NCBI GenBank assembly: GCA_944472135.2 | Contig: OX235270.1 | Coordinates: 70,937,168 to 71,001,167, forward strand | Direction of reading: 5' to 3' | DNA length: 64,000 bases | DNA from: Trichobilharzia regenti | Lineage: Eukaryota; Platyhelminthes; Trematoda; Strigeidida; Schistosomatidae | Shown: positions 45,180 to 57,060 of the stretch, piece after piece | Layout of the letters: each line of letters opens with the position of its first letter | Position numbering within the stretch: position 1 is the first letter of the stretch | Translations under genes and position numbers: made by a program | Notes under the pieces: model-generated | Told to the model about the DNA's origin: nothing | The model's input: the letters and a program-made list of their open reading frames with translations, nothing else | Database searches by the model: none

Positions 45180-45436
45180 GCAGTTCATGTCTTGATGGAA
45201 TTCCTTTGAAGAATCGCAGGACTTACACCAGTACGCCTACAACCCTTCACAGGCTGACGATTGTAAGTTGTGGAATGTCCGGACACAAACAAGATTAACC
45301 AACAATTACAATAATCGGAACTCACACAATTATTTAACACAAACATAAGTACATCGAACACATCAGATGTTGTGGATTCTGGCACGACAAACTAACCTTG
45401 AAGAACTGTAGGACTTACAGCAGTACGCCTACAGTA
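45180..45436 (-). repeat. 193-bp repeats of array E, left of the LINE
   Basis: Two motifs (near 45230 and 45420) on the minus strand. The second is cut by the LINE at about 45436. The third motif of this copy survives at about 50990-51030 on the other side. Confidence 0.7.
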
Positions 45437-45536
45437 CGCAAACACACCTCGGCGGTACGTTCGAAATTGGTGACATTTTTGCACGTGTTTGCTCTGAAAT
45501 TTATTTACTGCTTATTGTCATATAATTCTTGAAATT

Positions 45537-47020
45537 ATGGTCCAAATCTCTAAAAAACGTGTTCGTAGAAACACAATTGTTTTAGATAGTGGCTTAAATT
45601 CGGTTATAACTGCATTACCGCCTGGTAATACAGTATCAACTACTAGCTCTCAAAATGGTTTGAGTGCAGATCTCACTCCTGTGATACAGGTGAAAGATGT
45701 TCTGTTAGAGAACTCTGAGTTCTGTAAACTAAACCTCCTTTTGAAAGATATGCAGAGGCAAGTAAGTGAAATTCAGAAAAAATTAGATCAGTTTGATAGT
45801 ATGTCACTGCCAATCTCAAATACCACGGAGAGCCGTCTGATATTGGCCAGGTTAAGTGTTTACTGGATGTAACTCAAAATAAGCTTTTGAATTTAGACCC
45901 AATAGCCTGTCTTTTAGAAAGGCATCCTAAAATATCTCCAGACAACCTAAATAAAGCTGAAAATCTGATTGACTGCTTGGCTACGGAGGTGATGAAGCGT
46001 ATAACCTCTTCTCACCAAGCTATAGTTTACAACGTCCCAGATTCTCTGCCCCTGAAAACTGTAAGACACAAAATCCTGATTTGTTGCGGCATGGCTAGTG
46101 TTCCATGTGAATGCAAACGACTTCGTAAAAAGTCTAACCAGGCTAATTGCCCAATCATTTTTAAATTCAGTAATTCCCTTGATGCTAGTAAGTTTACTAA
46201 ATGTCAGGATCACTTAAGACTGAATAGCAGTTATAAGTCTATAACCGTAGCTCAGGATAAAACACCGTGTCAGCGCAGAATAATGCGTAGTAATAACCTG
46301 GTCACCTCCTCTAGCTCTGATTTACCAAAAAAGGATCGTGCACAGCAACAGACACCTAGTGCTGAAACTAGCATTCAGCAAACTACACAACAACCACACC
46401 TGCCAATGGAACTAGGAACTGATTTAGATACCAGTACCCCTGTAAATAAAGCCTCATCGAAAGATGTTAAAATGACTAGAACTTCTGCAAGTTGTTCTAA
46501 GAAATTTCCCCCCAAACGTAGTAACCTCACCACGATGAACAAATTTCGCAGGGTTGAGACTAATGATGGGGAAGAATACTTTGTATTCAATAAGCCTGCT
46601 GAGAGTAAGAATGCCAACAAACCATCACTTGTTACGAAAAACTCCTCTCGAAACATAAGTATATCTGGAGGTGTTCCGCATGCTCCACCTTATAGAAAGT
46701 CAGGCTCCAAGACTCCTAAAGTCTTGCAGCCAAAGCACCTTCCTTCACAATTCCCTTTAAGTTATAAAAACAACCCGAAGGTGTATACCGGTATGACGAA
46801 TAGCAGTTGGATGGGTAGACCTTCTGATGCTATGCCTTTTAACCGTCAACCTAGGCCCAACCTGTACTACCCTTATATCCAGGAACACATGGTAAATTTT
46901 CCAGGTGTCCCGAATCACTGGTACGACCCATGGCACCTAGGACCACCTCATTGCACTCCAACCCGATGTACAGACACCCAGTCCGACCTCCTTTTCATTC
47001 ATAAATTCTTGCGGTGCTGA
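45537..47020 (+). pseudogene. LINE ORF1 with one frameshift
   Basis: The first frame (45537-45869) starts MVQISKKRVRR and has a predicted coiled-coil stretch around KLNLLLKDMQRQVSEIQKKL. A one-base shift near 45830 moves the reading to the second frame, which is open through 47020 and has a NVPDSLPLKTVRHKI...VPCECKRLR region resembling the RNA-binding part of CR1/L1-type ORF1 proteins, then a proline-rich C-terminus. Repaired length would be about 490 aa. RNA chaperone role by family inference. Confidence 0.65.
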
Positions 47021-47090
47021 CGCACAAATAGATTTAGGTTATGGTGACATTTTAAGCCAGTTTGTAGTATCCCGTGACTTATTCACGATA

Positions 47091-49919
47091 TTGCTAATTA
47101 ATGCACGTTCCTTAATCAATAAGATATCTGAACTAAGGACATTATTATTAGTCGCCAAGCCTACTGTAGCTCTGATTACTGAGTCATGGTGCTCATCCTC
47201 TGTACTTGATGTGCATATAGGTATCGATGATTACACTGTACACCGTGCAAACAGAGATTGCAAGCGTGGTGGAGGATGTCTCATATATATACATAGCTCA
47301 TTTGTAGTCAGTAAGGTGGAAGATGAAACAATGAATAATGTACCTGACTCACTCTGGGTTGTCTTACATGGAGATAAGTACAAACTTCTCATAGGCTGTG
47401 TTTATCGAGCACCAAGCTCAACAAAAGAAACTGATGCGTTATTAGCTAAATCGTTTGCACACGCATCCTCGTTTAGTGCTAATTACAAAATAATTGCAGG
47501 GGACTTCAATCTTCCAGAAGTCAATTGGCTAACTAGTTCCGGCCCCCAACGCTTCGACGAATTACTTGCCACTATAGACTGTTATGGATGGCAACAACAC
47601 GTCCAGACACCTACTCGTGGTGACAACATGTTGGACCTTGTTTTTTGTCATGACACAATCCCAGTATCCACGTATGTTGGTAATCGATTTTCCAGTAGTG
47701 ACCATAGAATGGTACTCTGCTCTCTGCCTTTCTCACCACTAAATACAGGAAACAAACAAGACTCAGGAAGCACAATATGTCGTAGTTACAAATATACAGA
47801 CTGGGGATTAGTCCAAGAACTTATTCGACTCTGTCAATGGGATGACTATTTTACCACTGACTCCCTGGAGGCCTTAGTAACCCTGTTTTACAGGAATGTT
47901 ACCCTTTGTCTAGATACAGTTGCTCCAAAGAAAATAGTGAAATTAAGTAGACACCGAACTGAATATATTCCAAGGGCACACCGTAATAAGTTAAGGAAAC
48001 TGAAGAAACAGTACTATTCCACTAAGGACATATCACTATTGCTCTCAATCCACGAGTCTCTTGAATCTCTCAAGCGCCTACGCTCTCAAAAGGACCTCGA
48101 CGAAGAGTTAACGGCACTTGAAAGTACCTCCAAAGTTTATAACTTAACGGCACTTCTTAAAAAACGAATGCAGTCGGCGAGGGAAATCCCATACTTACTT
48201 CACGACAAAGTAATCTACAATGAACCTGCCACTATCTGTGAACTCTTCAGTGATTGGTTTGCAAACTTTAGTTTAGAAACACATATGCCTGGTGAAACCG
48301 CTCCCCTTACTATCTCTTCCCTTGAAAGCATTGTGTTCACTAATCAGTTAATAGTACAAGCAATTAAAAGCCTTAAACCTTCCACTAGTACGGGACCGGA
48401 TGGCCTCGCTTCGATAATTTTCAAAAACAGTGGGTGTGATATACCCTTGTTACTTCTTAAATTCTTCTCAATATCTATGGACACTGGCACTTACCCTAGT
48501 GAGTGGAAAACTAGCTTCATAATTCCACATTACAAATCTGGTGATAGGGCAAACGTCCGCAATTACAGACCCATAAATATAACCCCAGTTATCTCACGAA
48601 TCATGGAGAAAGTTGTAAAAGATCAATTGTCAGACTACCTAATTAGGGAAGATCTTGTTACAAGGTCTCAACACGGATTTCTCAAAAATAGATCCTGCGT
48701 TACTTGCCACTTCGACTTTTTCAACTGCATCACTAGTAGTCGCGAAGCACGTAAGCTAGTCGTTGTTCTCTACTTCGATATATCTAGGGCATTTGACATG
48801 GTATCTCACAGTATTCTCTTTGAGAAGCTGTACTCTTGTGGAATTCGCAACCCATTACTGAACTGGTTAAAATCATTTCTAAGCAACAGGGTACAAATAA
48901 CCAAAGTTGGATCTGTATTGTCTCATCCTAGGCAGATCTCAAGTGGGGTCGTGCAAGGTAGTGTCCTAGGTCCACTTTTATTCACAATCTACATTAACAG
49001 CATTTGCAAGTGCTTCACCTTAGGCAAACCATTCCTATATGCTGACGACCTCAAAGTCGTCTACTCCTGCTACACTCATGAATTAAGCGATATGGTTACT
49101 AAAATACATCTTGAACTAAGTAGCCTCGCATCATGGTGTGCTGAATCCTGTCTAAATTTTAACATTGACAAATGCGGCTGGATTTGTATTGGCAACAGTA
49201 ACCTTGATCTAACTCTTGAAATAAATGGGCGAAAACTAGCTAAGCTCAACTCAGTCGTAGATCTCGGTATTAGATACTCTAGTAACCTAACGTTCGCTGA
49301 ACAGACTGATTATGCCAGACGTAAAACGCGAAGGCTGATAGGATGCATAACACGCAATTTCTTTTGTTGTGAAACTAGGGTTTTATTATACAAAGTATGT
49401 GTCCGACCTATCTTAGAATACTGCCCGTTTATTCTTAGCGGACTAAGACAAAATGACAAGCTTAAATTAGAGGGAGTGCAACGGCAGTTTACCTCAAGAA
49501 CTCTTGGTTTAGAAAGTGGTCTGGAATACCATGAGCGATGCGTAAGACTAAGATTAGAACCCCTCTGGAAAAGACGCCTTAAGCTAAACCTTATCTTTTA
49601 CTATAAGCTAACTAATCTTCTCTTGCATTCCTCCGAGCCAATAACTAAACCTACCGCTGTCATCAGTTACAATCTTAGAAATCATCACAACCTAGCTGCT
49701 ATGGAGCACTGTCAGACTTACGTGCGGTACAACTTCTTCTTAAATAAGTTTTCAGTCATTTGGAATAGACTACCAGCTAATGTGCGCGATGCAAACACAC
49801 TTCCAGTGTTCATCTCCTCAGTCACCAGACTACTCAAAGATGACAATGCACTTTTGCGCCTGACTCTTACACCTTCTTTTTCACCCTACATAGATATTTT
49901 AAGTTCTTTAAACGTGTAG
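47091..49919 (+). CDS. LINE ORF2: endonuclease and reverse transcriptase (CR1-like)
   Basis: 942 aa, open. Endonuclease domain at about residues 1-215: NARSLINKI at the start, ITESW, GDFNLPEVNW and the SSDHRMV motif. RT follows: YRPINITPVISRIMEK, FDISRAFDMVSH, SSGVVQGSVLGPLLF and the catalytic FLYADDLK. The C-terminal region has YKVCVRPILEYCPFILSG and WNRLPANVRDANTLPVF, the ending usual in CR1-type elements. It starts MLINARSL, near the first conserved endonuclease residues, so a few N-terminal residues may be absent. The protein nicks target DNA and primes cDNA synthesis there. All core motifs look intact. Confidence 0.93.
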   Translation: MLINARSLINKISELRTLLLVAKPTVALITESWCSSSVLDVHIGIDDYTVHRANRDCKRGGGCLIYIHSSFVVSKVEDETMNNVPDSLWVVLHGDKYKLLIGCVYRAPSSTKETDALLAKSFAHASSFSANYKIIAGDFNLPEVNWLTSSGPQRFDELLATIDCYGWQQHVQTPTRGDNMLDLVFCHDTIPVSTYVGNRFSSSDHRMVLCSLPFSPLNTGNKQDSGSTICRSYKYTDWGLVQELIRLCQWDDYFTTDSLEALVTLFYRNVTLCLDTVAPKKIVKLSRHRTEYIPRAHRNKLRKLKKQYYSTKDISLLLSIHESLESLKRLRSQKDLDEELTALESTSKVYNLTALLKKRMQSAREIPYLLHDKVIYNEPATICELFSDWFANFSLETHMPGETAPLTISSLESIVFTNQLIVQAIKSLKPSTSTGPDGLASIIFKNSGCDIPLLLLKFFSISMDTGTYPSEWKTSFIIPHYKSGDRANVRNYRPINITPVISRIMEKVVKDQLSDYLIREDLVTRSQHGFLKNRSCVTCHFDFFNCITSSREARKLVVVLYFDISRAFDMVSHSILFEKLYSCGIRNPLLNWLKSFLSNRVQITKVGSVLSHPRQISSGVVQGSVLGPLLFTIYINSICKCFTLGKPFLYADDLKVVYSCYTHELSDMVTKIHLELSSLASWCAESCLNFNIDKCGWICIGNSNLDLTLEINGRKLAKLNSVVDLGIRYSSNLTFAEQTDYARRKTRRLIGCITRNFFCCETRVLLYKVCVRPILEYCPFILSGLRQNDKLKLEGVQRQFTSRTLGLESGLEYHERCVRLRLEPLWKRRLKLNLIFYYKLTNLLLHSSEPITKPTAVISYNLRNHHNLAAMEHCQTYVRYNFFLNKFSVIWNRLPANVRDANTLPVFISSVTRLLKDDNALLRLTLTPSFSPYIDILSSLNV

Positions 49920-50870
49920 TTACAACAAACTACAATTATAAATTTTAATATTATTGGAACTAGATGATTAACATTTCTACACAGGACAGTAATAATATTA
50001 GTTTACACATAATATAAAAGTTAGCATAACGGGACTAGTTAGTTTGTGTACCAAAATAACCACAGTTACTAAACAGAATATATATGTATATATTTATTAA
50101 TCACTCCTTAAGGACTCCCGTTGCTTTCTTTTGCGTTGCTGTTGTTTGTCTTCTTTTTTCTCTCACCATTTCAGCTTCCATTTGACTTTTTGAATGAGAA
50201 TGAATAATGTGGATATTTGACCATTTACAATGACAAATGATCTGCAAACATTATTGGTCCCGTATCTTTCAGTTGCCTGGTTAATAACGAATTAACTTTC
50301 TCCACGACGCAACCTGGATTACATTTGTGGAATATACTCTTATACCAATGGAAAAGTATCTATTTGTAATACAACGTCACGATTGTAGCTTATAACATAA
50401 CTGATCGTATCTGTAAAAATAGCTTCCTTATTACCCAATTTGGATATAAATCAAATCAAAAATAAGATTCGGATTTGTACACACCCAAGTTATATTGAGG
50501 AATTACTTCAAGCTTTATTTTTTCCCAAGTATTTTTAATCCATCCAAAACTTACTTGGGTTTTTTTGTTAATGCGAAGACAATATTCCTATATTTCATGA
50601 CGTGCTCCATTGAATGACTGGTTATCATATTGTTCCCACAGACCTAAGACAAAAACGCCAGCAACCATGTAACTTAACCATAAACCAAATTTATGAAATT
50701 TATATAATGCTTATCCATGCCTGTATATTTGGTGTGTCCTACACAAGTAGGAAAAAATGTGTATTTTATTAAAACATTATTATTAATTATGATTGCTAAT
50801 CGTATATGTAATTTATCATATTGATGATGCCTGTAAACTGGCGTCTCTCATGTACAAAATGAGAATATAC

Positions 50871-50896
50871 TATTATTATTATTATTATTATTATTA
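50871..50896 (+). repeat. ATT/TTA microsatellite tail of the LINE
   Basis: 26 bp of TTA repeats directly before the resumed array E sequence (GATGATATCAATTC). It marks the 3' end of the LINE. Confidence 0.85.
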
Positions 50897-51050
50897 GATG
50901 ATATCAATTCAGTATATGCAATATGAACATATGTACAAAATCACACACCAAGCACGTTGGGCTGCTCATTGATGCGCTACCCTTTGAAGAATTGTAGGAC
51001 TTACAGCAGTACGCCTACAACCTTTCTCAGATTGACGCCCTAGGTTGGAA

Positions 51051-51780
51051 AATCATCGCAGAGTTCATTTGCTGATTTCCTTCTATCAGCTATATCCTCA
51101 AATCTGAACGGTAACACGCTCATGTCATTGTATCGTAGAATATAGATGACTAACAAACACACGACCTATCTGGTCAACCAAGCGTAGGCACAGAGTAATT
51201 TACACCAAAGATAATAACATTCAAATAGTAACTTGAAACTAGAAATGCCTTTATTCATGCAAGTCAATTTAACAATAACTCTCTCCTTTACACTTGGCTT
51301 ATCCTCACTAAACTGACCAATATCTTTCGTCTTTTCAAACGCACCAATACTATCATAGTCATTGCACAAGATACTTCAGTTGATGGGCATCTGTTTCATT
51401 GTGGATGACAACACCAACGACGACTGATTGATACCAGTTGATGAAGTTAGCGGTGGATCAAAAGCTGTTGTTGCTCGGCTTTCAGAAATTTGCCTACCTC
51501 CAAGACCACCACCACTGCTGTCTTTTACTATCAGCTCAGGTTTAGCACTAGCATCTGATGATAGGTGGGCTACATGCTGATCACTCACACTGACGGTCTG
51601 ACAAGTATGCATGCCTTCTGCAACTGCACCTGCATTTATTTCTACTTCACGTTCAAGTTCTACAGAACCTTTATTTAACTTAGCGGCAGTAGGCATTCCC
51701 TCCATTTCATCATGATCAACCAAAGACAAATCTGCACTATCATGATCACTATCACAAATATTCAACTTACCATCATCTAT
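51051..51780 (-). pseudogene. ORF2 region of array E copy, internal stop
   Basis: Follows the ORF1 TAG in the same frame down to 51376. There a TGA replaces a serine codon (ATCAACTGA, a change shared with 31055 and 55147), and the frame resumes at 51369-51166 with the pre-integrase block. A second TAG precedes the tail that reads to about 51051. Confidence 0.6.
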
Positions 51781-53007
51781 CTAGTAGACCTCATCATTAT
51801 CAAAATCTTTAATAACTGAAGTAGACAATTTTGGTTCCTCCTCACAAATCCTAAAAGGTTCTATATCTTCACTCTGAATAGTAATACCTTGTAAACTTGT
51901 GGAGTCAGAACTGCACTCTGAAGCAGCAACTCTATTCTGTGATACTCTATTCAATAATGGCTTACCAGTTGCAACTACAGACTTCTTGACCAAACCGTTA
52001 TCGTCACACAATTCGGAGTCAGGCCTGGAGTTTACATATAGCTTATCACTGAACTTGCTCACTGGTTCACAGTTCACCTTTGTATGCACCTCTTGCAAAC
52101 GTGTAAAACACAACCGTGTTTGTCTTGCATCTTGTAACTTATCTGTTGAGAATGTACTACGAAACCTGTTACACTCACTAGGTCTATATGCATTACTAGA
52201 CATCATGGAGCCTTCTCGATATCCACCTCTCTGAGGCCTATTCGTCATCAATGATTGCGTTTTGCACTCAGACTGCTCTATTCTAGGAGTGAGATTCAAT
52301 ATACTGGCAAACTTGCTCATAGATTGATTGACACTATCTTTTACTAGTTTCAGGTTATCATCAAATTTTGGCTCGATACCCTCATCCTCCATACGGGAGC
52401 TTATCTTCACCCACTTCCTTTGCAGTCGAGTAGGTAGGCATCTTGCTATTACTCCTAGTATAAAACTCGAGTTGAGGTCACTCATGAAATTCATCGAAAT
52501 CAAGGTATTCTTATAAGTCATAAGATTATCTAAAAACTCAGTAAGTGCCTTGGAGTCATCTTGAAGTTGACTGCCGTTACCTTTGACAGCTTCGTATATG
52601 TTCCTTACAATCATCAAAGGTCTTCCAAACCTTTGACGTAATATGCTCATAGCCTCATCGTAGCCCTCTTTTGGCTTCATAAACTTACAACACTGTATAG
52701 CTCTTGAAGCATCTCCAGTGCAATACCTCATCAAATACATTAACTTCAATTCATCAGTTAATAAAAAACTACTCAACATGATCTCAAACTCCTTTACAAA
52801 TTGTAAATAATCAGCCGGGTTTTCATCGAAACACCGTGGTTCAAATTTAGGGAGTTTGATGTTCCTATCATCCCTGAACGGCGAAACAGTAACATCAACC
52901 ATGTCATGCTTAACATCAGACACATCGTTACAATTAACAGACAAGTCACCATGACTTACTTTCCTGTTTGCATCCAAGACGCTCTGTCCCTTCTTTGAAC
53001 CAGGCAT
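51781..53007 (-). CDS. ORF1: gag-like protein of BEL/Pao type (array E copy)
   Basis: 408 aa from MPGSKKG at 53007. The open frame extends to 53145, but those bases belong to the LTR of the inserted plus copy. It carries the VRNIYEAVKGNGSQ block variant seen in copy B2 and an F-for-S change in the RSTFSTDK segment. Fully open. Confidence 0.8.
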   Translation of the reverse strand: MPGSKKGQSVLDANRKVSHGDLSVNCNDVSDVKHDMVDVTVSPFRDDRNIKLPKFEPRCFDENPADYLQFVKEFEIMLSSFLLTDELKLMYLMRYCTGDASRAIQCCKFMKPKEGYDEAMSILRQRFGRPLMIVRNIYEAVKGNGSQLQDDSKALTEFLDNLMTYKNTLISMNFMSDLNSSFILGVIARCLPTRLQRKWVKISSRMEDEGIEPKFDDNLKLVKDSVNQSMSKFASILNLTPRIEQSECKTQSLMTNRPQRGGYREGSMMSSNAYRPSECNRFRSTFSTDKLQDARQTRLCFTRLQEVHTKVNCEPVSKFSDKLYVNSRPDSELCDDNGLVKKSVVATGKPLLNRVSQNRVAASECSSDSTSLQGITIQSEDIEPFRICEEEPKLSTSVIKDFDNDEVY

Positions 53008-53046
53008 TGTTGAACTTGACCAAATTCCAAAATAGTTCCAGATATT

Positions 53047-53051
53047 GCTTG
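53047..53051 (+). repeat. Target duplication GCTTG, left copy
   Basis: GCTTG precedes the LTR start at 53052 and is repeated at 56955-56959 right after the LTR end. The two flanks join into continuous leader sequence of the minus-strand copy. Confidence 0.9.
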
Positions 53052-56000
53052 TGTCAATGGAGTTGATGATTGAACGATCAATTCTTGGTTGTTTGCTCAA
53101 AATCAACTTCCTCGATTTTGGCGGAGGCATCAATACGACAGTCATCGTCTCATCGTTGTCTGTTCAGAAAGAAGTGTGAAACGTCGTCAGAAACCTTAGT
53201 TTGTTTAGTTCGCTTATTCCTTTTATATGTTGGTGTAACAATACAGAAATATCAAACGGCAGATCGGTGTTTTGATTTTTGCGTCCGTTATATCTAAGCG
53301 TTTCTGAGAAATCTTCTAAGAACAGCGTGGGCCCGAATGTAGCGAGAGCTGGGCATTAACGGTTTATGAGACGAGACTGACATTTTCTGACGATAGAAAC
53401 AGATTCTGGCGGATTCAGACAGTTGGTGAAAGTTTGGATAGTCGCCGTTCATTTTTCCTGGTGCCGGTCAAGTCCTCTTTGAACAAGCAATATCTGGAAC
53501 TATTTTGGAATTTGGTCAAGTCCAACAATGCCTGGGTCAAAGAAGGGACAGAGTGTCTTGGATACAAACAGGAAAGTAAGTCATGGTGACTTGTCTGTTA
53601 ATTGTAACGATGTGTCTGATGTTAAGCATGACATGGTTGATGTTACTGTTTCGCCGTTCAGGGATGATAGGAACATCAAACTCCCTAAATTTGAACCACG
53701 GTGTTTTGATGGAAACCCGGCTGATTATTTACAATTTTTAAAAGAGTTTGTGATCATGCTGAGTAGTTTTCTATTAAATGATGAAATGAAGTTAATGTAT
53801 TTGATGAGGTATTGCACTGGAGATGCTTCAAGAGCTATACAGTGTTGTAAGTTTATGAAGCCAAAAGAGGGCTACTACGAGGTTTTGAGCATATTACGTC
53901 AAAGGTTTGGAAGAATTTCGATGTTTGCAGGGAAATTATTCGACGCTGTTAAGGATAATGGTGGTCAATTACGGGATGACTCTCAGGCACTCACTGAGTT
54001 TTTAGATAATTTGCTAATTTACAAGAATGGAATGATTTCGATGAATCGAATGAGTGACCTCAACTCGAGTTTTATACTAGAAGTAATAGCAAGACGTCTA
54101 CCTACTCGACTGCAAAGGAAGTGGGTGAAGATAAGCTCCCGTATGGAGGATGAGGGTATCGAGCCAAAATTTGATGATAACCTGAAACTAGTAAAAGATA
54201 GTGTCAATCAATCTATGAGCAAGTTTGCCAGTATATTGAATCTCACTCCTAGAATAGAGCAGTCTGAGTGCAAAACGCAATCATTGATGACGAATAGGCC
54301 TCAGAGAGGTGGATATCGAGAAGGCTCGATGATGTCTAGTAATGCATATAGACCTAGTGAGTGTAACAGGTTTCGTAGTACATCCTCAACAGATAAGTTG
54401 CAAGATGCAAGACAAACACGGTTGTGTTGTACTCGTTTGCAAGAGGTGCATACAAAGGTGAACTGTGAACCAGTGAGCAAGTTCAGTGATAAGCAAATGT
54501 AAACTCCAGGCCTGACTCCGAATTGTGTGACGATAACGGTGCGGTGAAGAAGTCTGTAGTTGCAACTGGTAAGCCATTGTTGAATAGAGTGTCACAGAAT
54601 AGAGTTGCTGCTTCAGAGTGCAGTTCTGACCCTACAAGTGTACAAAGTAAAACTAGTCAGAGTGAAGTTATAGAACCTTTTAGGATTTGTGAGGAGGAAC
54701 CAAAATTGTCTACTTCTGTTATTAAAGAGTTTGAAAATGATGAACTTGACGGTAAGTTGAATATTTGTGGTAATGATCATGATAGTGCAGATTTGTCTTT
54801 GGTTGATCATGATGAAATGTGGGATATGCCTACTACTGCTAAGTTAAATAAAGGTTCTGTACAACTGCAACGTGAAGTAGAATTCAACGCAGATGCAGTT
54901 CCAGAAGATGTGCATACTTGTGAGACAGTCAGTGTAATTTATCGGCGTGTAGCCCACCTATCATCAGATGATAGTGCTAAACCCGAACTAGTAGTGAAAG
55001 ACAGCAGTGGTGGTAATCTTGCAGTTGGACAACTATCTGAAAGCCGAAAAAGAACAGCTTCTGATCCACCGCTAACTTCATCACCTTGTGTCACTCAGTC
55101 ATCGTTGGTGTTTTCATCCACAATGAAACAGATGCCCATCAACTGAAGTATCTTGTGCAATGACTATGGTAGTATTGGTGCGTTTGAAAAGACGAAAGAT
55201 ATTGGTCAGTTTAGTGAGGATAAGCCAAGTGTAAAGGAGAGAGTTATTGTTAAATTGACTTGCATGAATAAAGGCGTTTCTAGTTTCAAGTTACTATTTG
55301 AATGTTATTATCTTTGGTGTAAATTACTCTGTTTCTATACTTGGTTGATGAGATATGTCGTGTGTTTGTTGGTCATCTATATTCTACGATACAATGACAT
55401 GGGCGTGTTGCCGTTCAGATTTGAGGATATAGCTGATAGAAGGAAGTTAGCAAATGAACTCTGCGACGATTTTCCAACCTAGGGCGTCAATCTGAGAAAG
55501 GTTGTAGGCGTACTGCTGTAAGTCCTACAATTCTTCAAAGGGTAGCGCATCAATGAGCAGTCCAATGTGCTTGGTGTATGATCTTGTACATATGTTCATA
55601 TTTTATATACTGAATTGATATCATCTGTCATCTAGCTGTTGGTAATTCTGTTTGTGTCCGGACGACTTCCACTTGGATCATCAACCTGAGAAGGAATGTA
55701 GGCGTACTGCTGTAAGTCCTACAGTTCTTCAAGGGTAGTACGTCAAGGCAGAATCCGCAACATTTGATGTGTTGATTGTACATATGTTTGTGTTAAATAG
55801 TTGTGTGAGTTCCAATTGATGTAATTGTTGGTTAATCTTGTTTCTGTCCGGACATTCCTCAACTTACAATCGTCAGCCTGTGAAGGGTTGTAGGCGTACT
55901 GGTGTAAGTCCTGCGATTCTTCAAAGGAATTCCATCAAGACATGAACTGCGAGTTTGTTTGTACTGTTTGTATATACGTGTGGTGTGTCTTCTCAATTTG

Positions 56001-56954
56001 TGGTTTTTTGGATTCATTGTGTTTACTCGTTGTTTTCGTGCCTTGTTGTTATTGCATAATTTTGTTAAAATTTTCGTCGTGATTACCTCTGAAGTTGTTT
56101 CGAGTCTTCTACATCCGTGAATGAATTGATTGATGTTAGAGACAGCAGATGGGTCGTATACGCCGGGGAGGTAGGCTATTGGTGAGAATGAAATGCACAC
56201 GGAGATAATTGTTAGCTGCGGTCCGACACGCCGGGGAGAAAGAGTGTAAACGACTGAGGCTCGCATACGTCACCGTTACTAGAACTGAGGCAGAATGAGT
56301 GACAAGCGATTGTAGTGGTAATTGGTAGTGAGTAGATAAGAGGATGTGCGTAGAGTATCGTGAGGTGCTGCTATGGTCACGTTGCATTCTGCAAGAGTCA
56401 TTCTAGCAAGTGGCGATTGTGTTGTGTCAAGAGGATGTCTCTATCTGGAGGCGCAGGTCGTCATTGATGTGTGAGATTGTGCTGTGGGTATGCTTGTGGT
56501 GTGTTGGCTTTTCTGTTTGTTTTCCATTTCAGCTCTGTCCGTGTGACCCAGGTTCTCGCAATGGCATCCAAGTCAACGTGCATTGATCGTGAAGGAAAAA
56601 AGGGTTGGATCCCTTTTTTGCCGGGGAGTGTCAATGGAGTTGAAGATTGAACGATCAATTCATGGTTGTTTGCTCAAAATCAACTTCCCCGATTTTCGCG
56701 GAGGCATCAATACGACAGTCATCGTCTCATCGGTCGCTCTTCAGAAAGAAGAGTGAAACATCGTCAGATAACTTAGTTTGCTTAGTTCGCTTATTCCTTT
56801 TATATGTTGGTGTAACTATACAGAAATATAAAACGGCAAATCGGTGTTTTCGTTTTGCGTCCGTTACAACTAAGCGTTTCTGAAACTCAAAGGAACAGCG
56901 TGGGCCCGAGCGTAGGAGAGCTGGGCATTAACGGTTTATGAGACTTGGCTGACA
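53052..56954 (+). mobile_element. Nested plus-strand copy F of the non-autonomous BEL/Pao family
   Basis: LTRs 53052-53382 (331 bp) and 56629-56954 (326 bp), both shorter than the family norm and sharing an AAAC(A/G)TCGTCAGA variant. Three 193-bp motifs at 55486-55930. It sits in the leader of the array E copy with target duplication GCTTG. Its ORF2 half is the most divergent of the young copies. Confidence 0.9.
53528..55482 (+). pseudogene. ORF1-ORF2 of copy F, two breaks
   Basis: ORF1 is open to 54502, where one lost T (GATAAGCAAATG for GATAAGCTAAATG) shifts the frame; the original frame continues at 54523-55146. Here ORF1 and ORF2 are joined without the TAG found in array A (NDELDGKLN). 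A TGA at 55144-55146 breaks ORF2, which resumes at 55153-55482 and, unlike array A, reads through LMRYVVCLLVIYILRYND to FEDIADRRKLANELCDDFPT. ORF1 carries the RISMFAGKLFDAVKDNGG block variant. Confidence 0.75.
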
Positions 56955-57060
56955 GCTTGTTCAAAGGGGACTTGACCGAAACCAGGAAAGTTGAACGGTG
57001 ACTATCCAAACTTTCATCAACTGTCTGAATCCGCCAGAATCTGTTTCTACCGTCAGGAAC
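56955..57060 (-). other. Leader of the array E copy (outer half)
   Basis: Reverse complement of the element leader (GTTTCTGAC...GAACAAGC). The other half is at 53008-53051, displaced by copy F. Confidence 0.8.

Larger units (their letters stand above)
45437..50896 (+). mobile_element. Near-full-length CR1-like LINE
   Basis: About 100 bp of 5' sequence, ORF1 (45537-47020, one frameshift), a 70-bp gap, ORF2 (47091-49919, open), about 950 bp of 3' untranslated sequence and an ATT/TTA microsatellite tail at 50871-50896. It lies opposite in sense to the array E copy it interrupts. No target duplication is seen; instead about 70 bp of the target is missing compared with the uninterrupted copy at 62118-62187. 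Confidence 0.85.

Noticed and set aside
53008..53145. N-terminal extension of the array E ORF1
   Set aside because: These codons read into the LTR of the inserted copy F. The true start is at 53007, as in all other copies.
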